From positions 1 through 64,000 of the forward strand of contig NW_013652627.1 of the NCBI RefSeq assembly GCF_000499385.1: a stretch of DNA of 64,000 bases, given 5' to 3'. A program made the translations under genes and the position numbers. Under the pieces are notes generated by a model that had not been told where the DNA came from, searched no databases, and worked only from the letters and a program-made list of their open reading frames with translations. Positions 1 through 11,943 of this stretch are shown piece after piece. Each line of letters opens with the position of its first letter. Position 1 is the stretch's first letter. Source of the DNA: Eimeria necatrix (lineage: Eukaryota > Apicomplexa > Conoidasida > Eucoccidiorida > Eimeriidae).

Positions 1-60
<60 letters not shown>
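1..60. repeat. CAG trinucleotide tract at window edge
   Basis: An uninterrupted AGC/CAG run fills the first 60 bases and is cut by the window edge. It could be the end of a coding homopolymer run or a non-coding tract; no frame can be assigned. It is the same trinucleotide that recurs through most exons further along. Confidence 0.95.
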
Positions 61-195
61 TCACGCCTGTTGGGAGATCTGTACTTGGCCCCATAGGGAA
101 AGAGAATGTGGGGTTTGCCTTTGGGGGTATAAAGGGGAAAGCCAATGGGGGACTTGAGGGAATACCTCAAACCCTTTTCTAAACCCTCGACCCGC

Positions 196-979
196 AGCGA
201 CATCTCCAAACCCTAAACCCTAAACCCTAAACCCTAAACCCTAAACCCTAAACCCTAAGCCTAACCCTCGGGCCTGCTCGGGGAGGCCGGGCTGGGCAGT
301 TGCGCCAACAGGCGCGCGCCAGCCGCAGAAGATTTCGAAGCTCAGAAATTAGGGTTTAGGGTTTAGGGTTTAGGGTTTAGGGTTTAGGGCCCAGGGTTTG
401 AGGCCTAGGGTTTGGAGTTCCGTAAGAAGCAGATAGCGTCGCACATAAGCTGCTGTAAAATTTGAAATACAACATTTGATGTTTAGGGTTTAGGGTTTAG
501 GGTTTAGGGTTTAGGGTTTAAGCTGGATGAGCGCATGCGACGAAAAAGCCCCTAGTCGCTGGCAGGTCAGTCCGGGTTTAGGGTTTAGGGTTTAGGGACT
601 AGGGTTTAGGGTTTAGCGTTAGCAGCACAAATAAATTAGTGTATTTTTGACACATTAAGCAGCTGTTAGCTTTTGACTTTGAGTTTTTAATCCCAAGGCT
701 TAAACCCTAAACCCTAAACCCTAAACCCTAAACCCTAGACGCGCTGGAGGCCCCCGTTGCCTTGTCTTCCGTCTGTGTCTTTCGTTTGACAGGGCCCTGA
801 CCTCCAAACCCTAAACCCTAAACCCTAAACCCTAAACCCTAAACCCTAAACCCTAGCTCTGGGCCTTCAATCTCCGCTCTTTGCGCGCGGCATCCCGTGC
901 AGCAGTGGCTTCTGCTTGCTAGCTGGTTCCTCGGGAGCTAGGGTTTAGGGTTTAGGGTTTAGGGTTTAGGGTTTACAGG
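196..979. repeat. interstitial telomere-like heptamer blocks upstream of the PEX22-like gene
   Basis: Blocks of CCCTAAA (about 211-258, 700-738, 808-855) alternate with blocks of TTTAGGG (about 348-390, 481-522, 575-615, 941-975), separated by 40-150 bases of unique sequence. The heptamer is the plant/coccidian type of telomere repeat, but orientation flips repeatedly and unique DNA lies between, so this is interstitial repeat and not a chromosome end. No exon could be supported in the unique spacers. Confidence 0.85.
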
Positions 980-2397
980 ATGTTTGAGGGGGGCTTCTGG
1001 GGCCTCGCCATTTTCCTCCTAACCCTCTTGTGGTGTTTTGTCCATTACTATTATCTGCCCATTCCGGAGCGGCGCCCGCAGACTCCCCCCAAGAAGTAAA
1101 CCCTAAACCCTAAACCCTAAACCCTAAACCCTAATCCTAAACCCTAAACCCTAGGAGCTGGAGCTGCATTGCCAAGGGGCTGGGCAGACGTCTCCGCGCA
1201 GCAGCGCCGCCAAATGTGTAGTGGCGAATAAGATGCAGTCAGGGTTTAGGGTTTAGGGTTTGGGGTTTAGGGTTTAGGGTTTAGGGTTTGGGGTTTTGGT
1301 TTTATGTGCGTTGTGCGGCCTAGGCATAAGAACATCGTCTCTTTAAACCTGAAAGGCGTAAGGCAAACCTCTCTTCTTCTTGAGGGTTTAGGGTTTGGCG
1401 TTTTTGTCGTGTCAAGACCCATCTAGGGTTTAGGGTTTAGGGTTTAGGGTTTAGGGTTTAGGGTTTAGGGTTTGTGGGCGCAGACTCTCTTCAACCCGAG
1501 TGACCTGAAACTGCGCGCCTCTGAAGTTGAGCCCTTCTTGAAGCTATGCGAGACCTTCGCCGTCTACACAGTGACCCAGGTAGGCTAGGGTTTAGGGTTT
1601 AGGGTTTAGGGTTTAGGGTTTAGGGTTTAGGGTTTAGGGTTCGGGGTTTCTGCTCAGGTCGCCGATGACGCAGAAGAAGATGCCATCAGGAAGGCGCTTA
1701 ACGAATGCGGCGCCTTGGACAGAGGGCTTAAGGAGCACGTAGGGTTTAGGGTTTAGGGTTTAGGGTTTAGGGTTTAGGGTTTAGGGTTTGGCGGTTATAG
1801 CAGCGCGTGGACAACTTCTGTTGAAGCAGTGCAGTGCGTGACTTCCTTGACCTGCAGTGTTTAGCGTCTGCATCTAGGGTTTACTGTCAAGGGTCTAGGG
1901 TTTAGGGTTTAGGGTTTAGGGTTTAGGGTTTAGGGTTTAGGGTTTAGGGTTTTGCTGCAGCGCATCATGTTCTGCGACACAAGCCCAGGGGCGGTCGCCA
2001 TGGTCCGTCAGCTGCAGCCTCATCTGCACCTTGAGAGTAAACCCCAAACCCTAAACCCTAAACCCTAAACGCTAGTAAACCCCAAACCCTAAACCCTAAA
2101 AACCTAAACCCTAAACCCTAAGCACTGGCGGAGTCTGAAGGCGGACTTCGCAGCGTAAACCCTGCGTTGTCTTAAACCCTAAACCCTAAACCCTAAACCC
2201 TAATTTTCCGAAGCGCAGCTAGGCCGAGCTGCATTTTGCGAGTGGGTGCAGCATGGCCAGCTAGGGTTTAGGGTTTAGGGTTTAGGGTTTAGGGTTTTGG
2301 CGCTGCAGCTGACGCGTGGGTCTCGGAGCAGCTGAAAGGCAAAATCGCTGATGTGCGCACAGCCAAGGAGGGCCTTCAGGTAAACCCTAAACCCTAA
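980..2397 (+). CDS. PEX22: PEX22-like peroxisomal membrane protein (six exons)
   Basis: Proposed exons are 980-1095, 1324 to about 1384-1400, 1484-1579, 1658-1738, 1961-2036 and 2309-2397. Exon 1 encodes a single N-terminal membrane segment (GFWGLAIFLLTLLWCFV) followed by a basic, proline-rich stretch, as in PEX22 anchors. Later exons resemble the soluble domain of plant PEX22: VTQVADDAEEDAIRKALNEC lines up with the plant segment around VLDDESE, and IMFCDTSPGAVAMVRQLQPH with the conserved LFC...VRQLEP block. In yeast and plants PEX22 anchors the ubiquitin-conjugating enzyme PEX4 at the peroxisome for recycling of the import receptor PEX5. Phases agree across the junctions except the exon 2 donor, which I could not fix. 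The last exon either stops at the TAA inside a CCCTAAA repeat (2395-2397) or splices onward. Nearly every intron is telomere-like repeat. The assignment is from remembered family sequence, not a search. Confidence 0.65.
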
Positions 2398-4040
2398 AAC
2401 CCTAAACCCTAAAACCCTAAACCCTAAAACCCTAAACCCTAAACCCTAGCTCTAGCTGCTAACCCTAGTTCGAAACCCGCAACAGTTTCTAAAACCCTAG
2501 CGAGGGCCCCGAGTGGGGTTACTTGCCCTCGTAGAAGAGCTCAAACCCTAAACCCTAAACCCTAAACCCTGATCTTCAAACCCTAAACCCTACTGCTGCT
2601 CCTATCTTATTATATAGGGGTTCTTTTGCTCTTTAGCGTCTGCTGGCTTGCTGCTGCTCGGTTTGCTGCTGCTGCTGCTGCTTCTGACAGAGGCATTCCT
2701 TCTTCTACATCTGCTGCTGCTGCTGCTGCTGCACGTGCTGCTGCTACCACTGCATATGCTGCTGTCGCTGCTGCTACACGTGCTGCTGCTGCTACATGTG
2801 CTGCTGCTGCTACGTGTGCTGCTGCTGCTACATGTGCTGCTGCTGCTACATGTGCTGCTGGTGGTGCGTTTTAATGTGCTGCTGCTGCTGCTGCTGCTAG
2901 ATGTGCTGCTGCTGCTGCAGTTGCTGCAGCGGCTGCCGCATGCGTACTGTGGCTGTTGCGTCTACACATGCTGCTGCTGCTTCTTTTGCTGCTGCTGCTG
3001 TTTGCTGCTGCTGCTGCTTGCTGCTGCAGCACTACTTGACTGCCATGGAAAGCAGCAGCGCTGCTGAGGCGTAGCGGCTGTGCTGCTGTTGTTCGCTCAT
3101 GAGGGTTTAGGGTTTAGGGTTTAGGGTTTGCCTTCGGTGGTTGGCTTCGCGGCCTCTCGTTCTATTTCCTGAGACTGCCAATTTTTTCTTTTTGCCAAAC
3201 CAAACCCTAAACCCTAAACCCTAATTTTCAAACCCTAAACCCTACGGGGTCTCAAGCAGCGGAAGTCCAGTAGTGAAGCAACGGCAGAAGGCGTAGCGCC
3301 CGAACCACAAGGGTTTAGGGTTTAGGGTTTAGGGTTTACTAGATTCCGAGGTTTGGCCTTTAGGGTTTAGGTTTCAGTGTCTAGGGTTTTGGGTTTGTGC
3401 TCAAAGAGGTTCTAGGGTTTAGGGTTTGGGGTTTAGGCACCAGAGGGAGGATTTAGGGCTTAGGGTTAAGGATCAAGGGTTTGAAGGGCCAGTTCACCAC
3501 TGAAACCCTAAACCCTAATTAAGGGTTTGCGCGGACTCTCCATAACAGAGCGTTGCTGCTGGCCGGTCCGAGGTCTTCAGGGTTTAGGGTTTAGGGTTTA
3601 GGGTTTCGGGTCTGGAACCCCTCTTTGCAGCGAGTACCGTCTCTGGAGTTGAGCTGAAAAATGCCAAACGGCTTCATAGTTTGAATTTTAGGGTTTATGG
3701 TTTAGGGTTTAAGGCTTGGGGTTTAGGGTTTAGGGTTTAGGGTTTGGAATGGCTCTTGCGAGACATGAACAGCTGCCCCCCAACAGCCAGGGCCTCGCAT
3801 GTCAGACCCTAAACCCTAAGCCTTAAACCCTCATTGCAGATTGCAGTGTTTTAAGGGTTTAGTTTAACACTTTTTGTTTTAAAGCTTCAGGCTTAGGGTT
3901 TGGGCTTAGGGTTTAGGGTTTAGGGTTTGGTGTTTAGGTATTGGTCGGTATCGGGGCCCCCGTGAGGGGTAGCAGCAACAGCAGCAGCAGCAGCAGCAGC
4001 AGCGGCAGCAGTGGGATAACAGTATTTCCTTTTCTTGCCC
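2398..4040. repeat. intergenic CTG tract and telomere-like repeats
   Basis: Between the PEX22-like gene and EMC1 lie a CTG-rich tract (about 2640-3066) that would read as Leu, Cys or Ala runs on one strand and Gln, Ser or Ala on the other, and several TTTAGGG/CCCTAAA blocks (2541-2590, 3100-3128, 3200-3244, 3310-3336, 3585-3605, 3715-3745, 3905-3928). Long open frames exist only because the trinucleotide lacks stops. I see no family motif, so I do not call a gene here. Confidence 0.7.
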
Positions 4041-4235
4041 ATGCTGCAGCAGCTGCTGCAGCGGCAGCAGCTGCAGCGGCAGCAGCTGCTGCAGGCGTTC
4101 CGGCCATTGTTGCTGCTGCTGCTGCTGCTGCTGCAGACAGCAGCAGCAACGCAGGACGCAGACGTCAACGACTGGCTGCTGCAGACAGCAGGACCGGTGC
4201 AGCAGCTGCTGCTGGGGCCTCCCGCTCCAGCACCC

Positions 4236-4270
<35 letters not shown>

Positions 4271-4598
4271 CACAGCAGCAGAAGCAGCAGATTGGACTGC
4301 TGTTGCTGTTGCAGCAAGAGGAACAGTTTCAAGTCTGCATCCAGTTACTGGAGAGCTGCGGTGGCGGCTGCTGCTGGGCGACTGCAGGCAAGTGCTGCAG
4401 CAGCAGCAAGTGGGGCCGCTGCTGCTGCTGCTGGCAGCAGTAAGCCACCCGCTCTCAGAAGCTGCAGCAGCAGAAGCAGCAGCAAAGCCTGCAGCAGCAG
4501 CAGGAACGCTGCATGCAATTGACCTCAGAAACGGGGTGCTGCTGTGGAAGGCGGGGGACGACATCACCAGTTTTGCTGCTGCTGCTTCCGGTCCAAAC

Positions 4599-4654
<56 letters not shown>

Positions 4655-4735
4655 TTTCTTTGTCGCTGCCCTCACCCCAAGGGGGCTGGAGACGCGAGAT
4701 GCTGTTTCGGGCCGTATCTTGTGGACCCAGCCCCT

Positions 4736-4785
<50 letters not shown>

Positions 4786-4954
4786 GCAGCAGCAGCAGCG
4801 ACAGCAGCAGCAGCAGCAACGGCAGCAGACCACTTGGCCTTGTGCCTGTGCAGCAGCAGCAGCAGGGGAATGCCTCTCAGGCCATCTTTTGTGTGCTGCA
4901 GCAGCAGAGCAGCAAGAGCCCAGTCAGCAGCAGCTGCTACCACGCCTGGAACGG

Positions 4955-5018
<64 letters not shown>

Positions 5019-5264
5019 GAGGGGCCTGACGCCGCAGAAGCTGTTCACATCGAGCATCTTGAGGACAATTGTTTCGCTCTAACAAATGAATCCGTGAGAA
5101 AGGTCTTGGGGTTCAGGGTTTAGGGTTTAGGGTTTAGGGTTTAGGGTTTAGAGTTTAGGGTTTAGGGGTTCTTTTGTATTCAGGGCGCAGCCTCTCTCCC
5201 TTTGTCTGCTGCTCTTTTCATATTCATTTTCGCCTTTTTATTTTTATTTTTTATTTTGTGGGCT

Positions 5265-5296
<32 letters not shown>

Positions 5297-5523
5297 GCAG
5301 CAGCAGCAGCAGCAGTTACAGCAGCAGCAGCAGCAGCTGCTGCTCCTGCTGCTGCCACAGCTGTTTTTGTCATCGTTTCTGATGCTGCTGTGTTTGCTGC
5401 TGCTGCTGCTGCAGCAGCTGCTGTTAGCGCAGCTGCTGCCGCAGTCGCATAGCAGCAGCTCCTGCTGCAGCTGCTGCTTTTGCTGCTGCTGCACTTTGTT
5501 TTGCTGCAGCCGCTGCTGCCACA

Positions 5524-5555
<32 letters not shown>

Positions 5556-6565
5556 CTTTGTCTGCAGCATCTCTACTTGCTGCGTTTGTCTCGGGAGGGT
5601 TCTGTAGCTGCCTCGCAAACCCTAAACCCTAAAACCCTAAACCCTAAAACCCTAAACCCTCGCCTGCTGCCTCTGGGCAGCTGCACAGCTCTAGTTGGCT
5701 CTGCGCTTGTGCGCTTTGAAGAGGGTTTGGGCTTCACAACCAAGCAAATTGAGGTAAGGGTTTAGGGTTTAGGGTTTAGGGTTTAGGGTTTAGGGTTTAG
5801 GGTTTCATGGCACGGCATGTCAGCAGCGTGGGGCCCACGGGAGATCCCGGTTTGTGCTGCAGCAGTAAGGGTTTAGGGTTTAGAGCTTAACTTCTAGGGT
5901 TTAGGGTTTAGGGCTTAGCTTCCAGGGTTTAAGGTTCAGGGTTTAGGGTTTAGGGTTTAGGGTTTAGGGTTTAGGGTTTAGGGTTTGCCCTTAGGGGGTG
6001 TCGGGTGAAGAGTGGATTCTCACGCCTTTACGAAAAAACGACAAGGGACAGGACAGGTAACTCCAAACCCTAAACCCTAAACCCTAAACCCTTAAGCTGT
6101 TTTAAAACATGTCTTTTCGACCAGCGACTGTGCAACAGCAGCAGCAGCAGCAGCAGCAAGTGCAGCAGCAGCACCACCACCAAATGCCGCTGATTTAGCT
6201 GCTGCTGGTTTAGGGGCTGCAGCAGCGGGAGCTGGCTTTCATTCCGTCAAACCCTAAACCCTAAACCCTAAACCCTAAACCCTCGGGACTTTGCGCAGGG
6301 CCGTGGTTGCTGTGAGGGTTTCTGACGGTCGCATTGAATCTAAATTGGTGGACCTTCAAACTTTCAAGGAGACTCCGTTCCTCACGTAAGGGTTTAGGGT
6401 TTAGGGTTTAGGGTTTAGGGTTAAGGGTTTAGGGTTTAGGGTTTTTGAGTTCGAGTGAGGCTTGCCGTAGAGGGTAGCTCAGGCGTCGCGACTGCACCAG
6501 CAGCAGCAGCAGTGACAGCGAAGCAGCAGCAGGCCCTGCAGCAGCAGCAGCAGCAGCAGGCGCTG

Positions 6566-6602
<37 letters not shown>

Positions 6603-7670
6603 TGCGGCGTGTGGGGTTCTGTGCAGGGAGCAGCTGCCAACAGCAGCAGCAGCAGCAGCAGCATGGGCGGGCGTGGGTGTGTCCCCTTGGGGCCAGCGGG
6701 CTGCATCGGCGTTGGCCTTTGCTGCTGCTGCTGGTCCGCAGCAGCAGCAGCAGCAGCAGCTGCTGCTGCTGCTCTCAGACTTCTCGCTGCTGCTGCTCAG
6801 CAAAGGCCAGGGAGTCGCCTGGATTAGAGAAGAGGGTTTAGGACTCATCAGCGCAGCTGCTGTTGGTTTGCTGCCGGCGGTTGGAGACGGAGGTTTGTCA
6901 AACCCTAAACCCTAAACCCTAAACCCTAAACCCTAAACCCTTGAGTGTAAGTCGAACGACGAGCGCTGTACACTGCAGGGCGCCAATTGGTTAGTGGCCG
7001 CCATCTCCTTGCTTGCATGTGTAAACGCGAATTAGGGTTTAGGGTTTAGGGTTTAGGGTTTGGGGTTTGGGATTTAGGGTTTTGCGTGTGATGGGCCTGG
7101 CGCTGCAGAGGACGAGGCAGCAGCGGAAGCTGCTGCTGGGCATGGCCTCGTGCGAGCAGCAGCAGCAGCAGCAGCAGAGGCAGCAGCAGCAGCTGCTGCT
7201 GTGGCTGCTGGTGTCGGCGGTGCTGCAGTTGATGCTGCTGCTGCGCTTGTCTTGAAGGGTGTAAACTTTGTTGCTTCTTTTCTTGGCAGAGGAGAAGAAC
7301 ATCTCCCAGTGACTGGTCAGGCGAGGGTTTAGGGTCTAGGGTTTAGGGTTTAGGGTTTAGGGTTTAGGGTTTAGGGTTGAGGGCTTTGGGTTACAGATAC
7401 AGGGTTTACGGTGTGAGGGCTCCTGCCTTTGCTTTTGCTCCTGTGGAACACAGTGGCAGTGGTGTTCGCGCTTTATAGCCTAGGGTTTAGGGTTTAGGGT
7501 TTAGGGTTTAGGGTTTAGATCTTAGGGTTTAGGGTTTACGGTTAAGGGTTCAGGATTGGGGTTTGGGGATTGTTTGTTCAGCAGCAGGCCCCAGCATTTT
7601 GTCTTCACGATTTAATTTCAAGTTGTCTGCTGCTGCGAAGCTGCAAGCTCTGGGTCTGCAGCAGCAGCAG

Positions 7671-7701
<31 letters not shown>

Positions 7702-8061
7702 AAGAGCAGCAGCTTCTGGCAGCAGAAATGCAGGCTAAGCGCAAGGCCCAGCTCTTTGGTTGGCGCAATGTCATCGTTGCTGCGAACTGCAACAACAAGG
7801 CATGCACCTAGGGTTTAGGGTTTAGGGTTTAGGGTTTAGGGTTTAGGGTTCACGCCCTAGGGTTTGGGACTTAGGGTTGACGTTACATCTTCGCTGCTGC
7901 TGCAAGTCCCAGCCTGAAGACAACAGTGTGTAGGGTCTAGCGCTTACAGTTTGGGGTTTAGGGTTTAGGGTTTAGGGTTTAGGGTTTATGGCTTGTTGCA
8001 CTGCTCAGGTGTATGGGTTGCACGCGGCTACGGGTTTGCTGCTGTGGCAGCTGCAGCTTCC

Positions 8062-8093
<32 letters not shown>

Positions 8094-8215
8094 GCGCACT
8101 TTGCTGCTGTTTGAATCAGCTGCAGAGCAGCAGCAGCCACCTGGCTGCCCGCGCAGCTGCAAACGGCAGGGCCAACTGGGGAGCCCCTGAAGGCCACTGC
8201 AGCAAAGACAGAACT

Positions 8216-8254
<39 letters not shown>

Positions 8255-8388
8255 GTTTGCGACTGGCAGCTGGTGTCTCTTGAGCTTGTTGGGCCGCATA
8301 AGGCGACTGTCTTTGTTGCTCTTGTTAATCAGAAGCTGCAGGTGCTTTATCTGTGCTTTTGTTGCTGCTGTTGACGTGGCTGCTGCTT

Positions 8389-8427
<39 letters not shown>

Positions 8428-11400
8428 GAGCGGGCGCTCCTGCAGCCTTTCAAAGCCTGAGCGCCAACCCCTAAACCCTAAATCAGCGTATAAGCTGGAC
8501 CCTCTTGTTGTGGCTGTGCTGCTGCTGCAGGAGACGGAGCTGCTGTGGATCGACCTGGGCAGAGGGCTGGTCCAGCAGCTGCAGCACGTGAAGTTTGCTG
8601 CTGCTGCAGTTATCCCGCTGCAGCAGCTGGAGCTGCAGGACGCAGCAGCAGCAGCGGCTAGTGCTGGCGTCTCTGCTGCTGGGAAGGCGGACGCCCAGGC
8701 ACCAGATTTGCTGCTGCAGCGGCTGCAGCACAGCAGCAGCGCCGTGCTGCTGCTCCGGAAGCAGCAGCAAAAACACCAGTCGGAGCAGCAGCTGCTGCTG
8801 TCTCTAGCAGACCCGCAGCAGCAAATTGTTGCTTCTGGAGAGGTTACTGAGCAGGTTGGTAGTGGCCCAGTGGCAGCATCTGGATGCAGTTTAGTTTTCA
8901 GGGTTTAGGGCTTCGGGTTTAGGGTTTAGGGTTTAGGGTTTAGCGCTCTGCCCCAAGTCCAGTGGCAGCTTCGATGCGAAACTATCAAACAATTTGGCTT
9001 GGAGTCATCTTAGCCTGTAGGAATTAGAATTCTGGGTTTATAATTTGGGGTTTAGGGTCTAGGGCTAAGGGTTTAGGGTTTAGGGTTTAGGGTTTAGGGT
9101 TTAGGGTTTAGGGTTTGCACAGATTCCCCTACCTCTGGCGCACCTGCTGACTTCGCGACTTTCTTTTTACATCGTCGACGAATGCAGCAGCCAGGTCGAA
9201 GGGTTTGCGGTGCTGCCTCTGTCCGACACAGTGGAGCAAACCACCAGTGAGGGTTTAGGGTTTAGGGTTTAGGGTTTAGGGTTTGGGAGGTGGGGCTGAA
9301 CACGCGGGGCAGGCAAGCCAGGCGTATACTTGCATCTTGCGTACATGCGCAGTTCCTCAATTATTCTTGAAGCCTAGGGTTTAGGGTCTAGGGCTTCGAG
9401 CCTAGGGTTAAGGGTTTAGGGTTTAGGGTTTAGGGTTTGAGGCTTGGTGTTTACAGGGGAGACTGTGAAGATGGGGACTTTGGTCGCGTGGTCTCTGGAC
9501 TTCGCATCACAGAAGCAGACTGTTCTCAGTGAGTCCTAAACCCTAGCAGCTCTAAACGCTAAACCCTAAAACCTCCGAACTCTAAACCCTAGCAGCTCTA
9601 AACCCTAAACCCTGGCGGCTCTAAACCCTCAACACTGGGAATGGCAGTAGTTGTACAGTAAGGGGGCGCTCACGTCCGTAATGCTGCTGGTTTGAGCAAG
9701 GCGGTCCGCGCGGAAAAAATTAGGGTTTAGGGTTTAGGGTTTAGGGTTTAGGGTTTAGGGTTTGTGTGCAGCTACGGCGGGCTCCATGCATCGGTCGCTG
9801 CAGCAAGTGCCCGTCTTTGTGCATGCTGATGTTTCTGTGGGGTATAAGCACATTGACCCGAACCTTTTGGCTGTTGTGACTGCTGACGTAAGTAGGGTTT
9901 AGGGTTTAGGGTTTAGGGTTTAGGGTTTAGGGTTTAGGCCTCGCATGGAGAGTTTGTTTTGAGCCGTGTGCGGTTTAGCCCCTCCCCGTCATCGCACGGG
10001 GGGTGCACGCTATATGAGGGTTTCCACCTAGCGTTTGGGGTTTAGGGTTTAGGGTTTAGGGTTTGGGGTTTTGAGTGTTCGCAGGAGGGTTTAGGGGGAG
10101 CACTTACGCTACACCTTCTAAATACCGTCTCTGGAGAAATGGCCCATCAGCAAGTTCTCCCCGCGGGGGCGTCCAAGCCCCTCCTCATTGCTGTACGATT
10201 TAGGGTTTAGGGTTTAGGGTTTAGGGTTTAGGGTTTGATACTTGGCGCCGCCTTGCCACACGGCTGTTGAGATGGGCTCACCTGGTGCTCCTGGCTGTTG
10301 TGGAAGCTGGTGTTTGGGGTTGGGCCGCGTGGTCGAGTACTTAGGGTTTTGACTTCGTGTTTAGCGTCAAGGGTTTAGGGTTTAGGGTTTAGGGTTTAGG
10401 GTTTGCGTGTGGCGGCATTAGGTGTGCGAGGACTCGGTGTACGTACACTTCTGGAACATTTTTGCTGCGCGCTTCGAGCTGCTAGTTGTAACTCTCACTG
10501 AGGACCGTCCCGACCCCGGTAAACCCTAAACCCTAAACCCTAAACCCTAAACCCGAAGTATTCAACGGGGTAGGCGCTAAGTTTGAATCGTAGGGGTTTA
10601 GGGTTTAGGGTTTAGGGTGTAGGGTTGGGGGTTGGCACTGCAGGGGTTTGGGGCTGAGGGTTTAGGGTCCAGGGTTTAGGGTTTAGTGCTGTTGACTGCG
10701 CGGCGACGCCTAGGGTCTACAGTCACGCCGCAGCGCCGCGGACCGAGTGCAGATGTTTGCTCAGCAGGGCTTAGGGTTTAGGGTTTAGGGTTTAGGGTTT
10801 AGGGTTTGTGGGGCTTCGCCGCGCAGGGCCCCTGGGCCTCATCTTCCCCTCTGCACGCCGCAGCCCCCACAAGTCCGGCTTTACTGTGGGCCGCCCCCTG
10901 GGGGCCTCCAGAAGCTACGCACTGCCCTGGGGGGCCTCCGCCCTGGGCCTCACGGCCACGGCCCAGGGGGTCACCCCTCGCGCCCTTCTGGTGGTGGGTC
11001 TGCCTACGCACTGGGGGGCCCCAGGGGGCCCCCGGGGCCCCAAGGGGCCCCCTGGCTCCCCGGAGCCCCAAGGGGCCCCCGGGGCCCCAAGTGGCCCCGG
11101 GGTGCCAGGGGTACCCCGGGGCCCCAAGGGGCCTCCGGGGCCCCAAGTGGTCCCGGGGAGCCAGGGGGTCCCCGGGGCCCCAAGGGGCCCCCGGCACTCC
11201 AAGGGGCCCCCGGGGAACCAAGGGCTCCCCGGGGAACCAAGGGGCCCCTTTGAGTCCCGGGGAACCAGGGGGCCCCCTGGGGACCCGGTGAACCAGGGGG
11301 CCCCTTGGGGCCCCGGGGGCCCCTGGGCCCCGGGGAACCAGGGTGTCCCACGGGGCCCCGAAGGCACCGCAGCGCCCCCTCTTAGCAGCGCCTTATCAGT

Positions 11401-11909
11401 TTCAGGGGCCCCCTGCGGGCCTCCAGGGATTTTTCGGGGCCTTTAGGGGCGATTAGAGGCACTGGGGGGTCTTTGGGGGGCCCCTAAGGGCCCTCAGGGG
11501 CCCTTGGGGGCCCTTAGGAGCCCTTGGGGGCCCTTAGGGGCCCTTGGGGGCCCTTAGGAGCTTTTAGGGGATTTGAGGGTCTTAGGGGCATCTAGGGGCA
11601 CTGAGGGCACTGGGGGTATAAAAGGGTTTGTAAGGGTTTAGGGTTTAGGGTTTAGGGGCGGTTGAGAGAAAAGCTCCGAACTTGCAGCTGGGAAGCAGCA
11701 GCAAAGGGTTTAGCAGCTCGTTTCAGTGTGCTGGGGTGTACGTACACCCCAGCATGCGCTCAGGAGCTTGCTGCTGAGGGCTTGCGGGCCCCAGGGCCTA
11801 AGATTGAAGAGTTTAGGGTTTAGGGTTTAGGGTTTGTTTTTGGTGCTTGGGACTAGAGTTTAAGGCATAGGGCCTCGGGCTAAGGGTCAGCTTGAAGAGC
11901 CTGCTGCCT

Positions 11910-11943
<34 letters not shown>

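Noticed and set aside
196..2600. A true chromosome end (telomere)
   Set aside because: The heptamers flip orientation many times and unique exon sequence lies between them. Terminal telomeres are long and of one orientation.
2648..3067. Leucine-rich open frame over a CTG tract
   Set aside because: The frame is open only because CTG repeats lack stops. It shows no motif, no splice context and equally open frames on the other strand.
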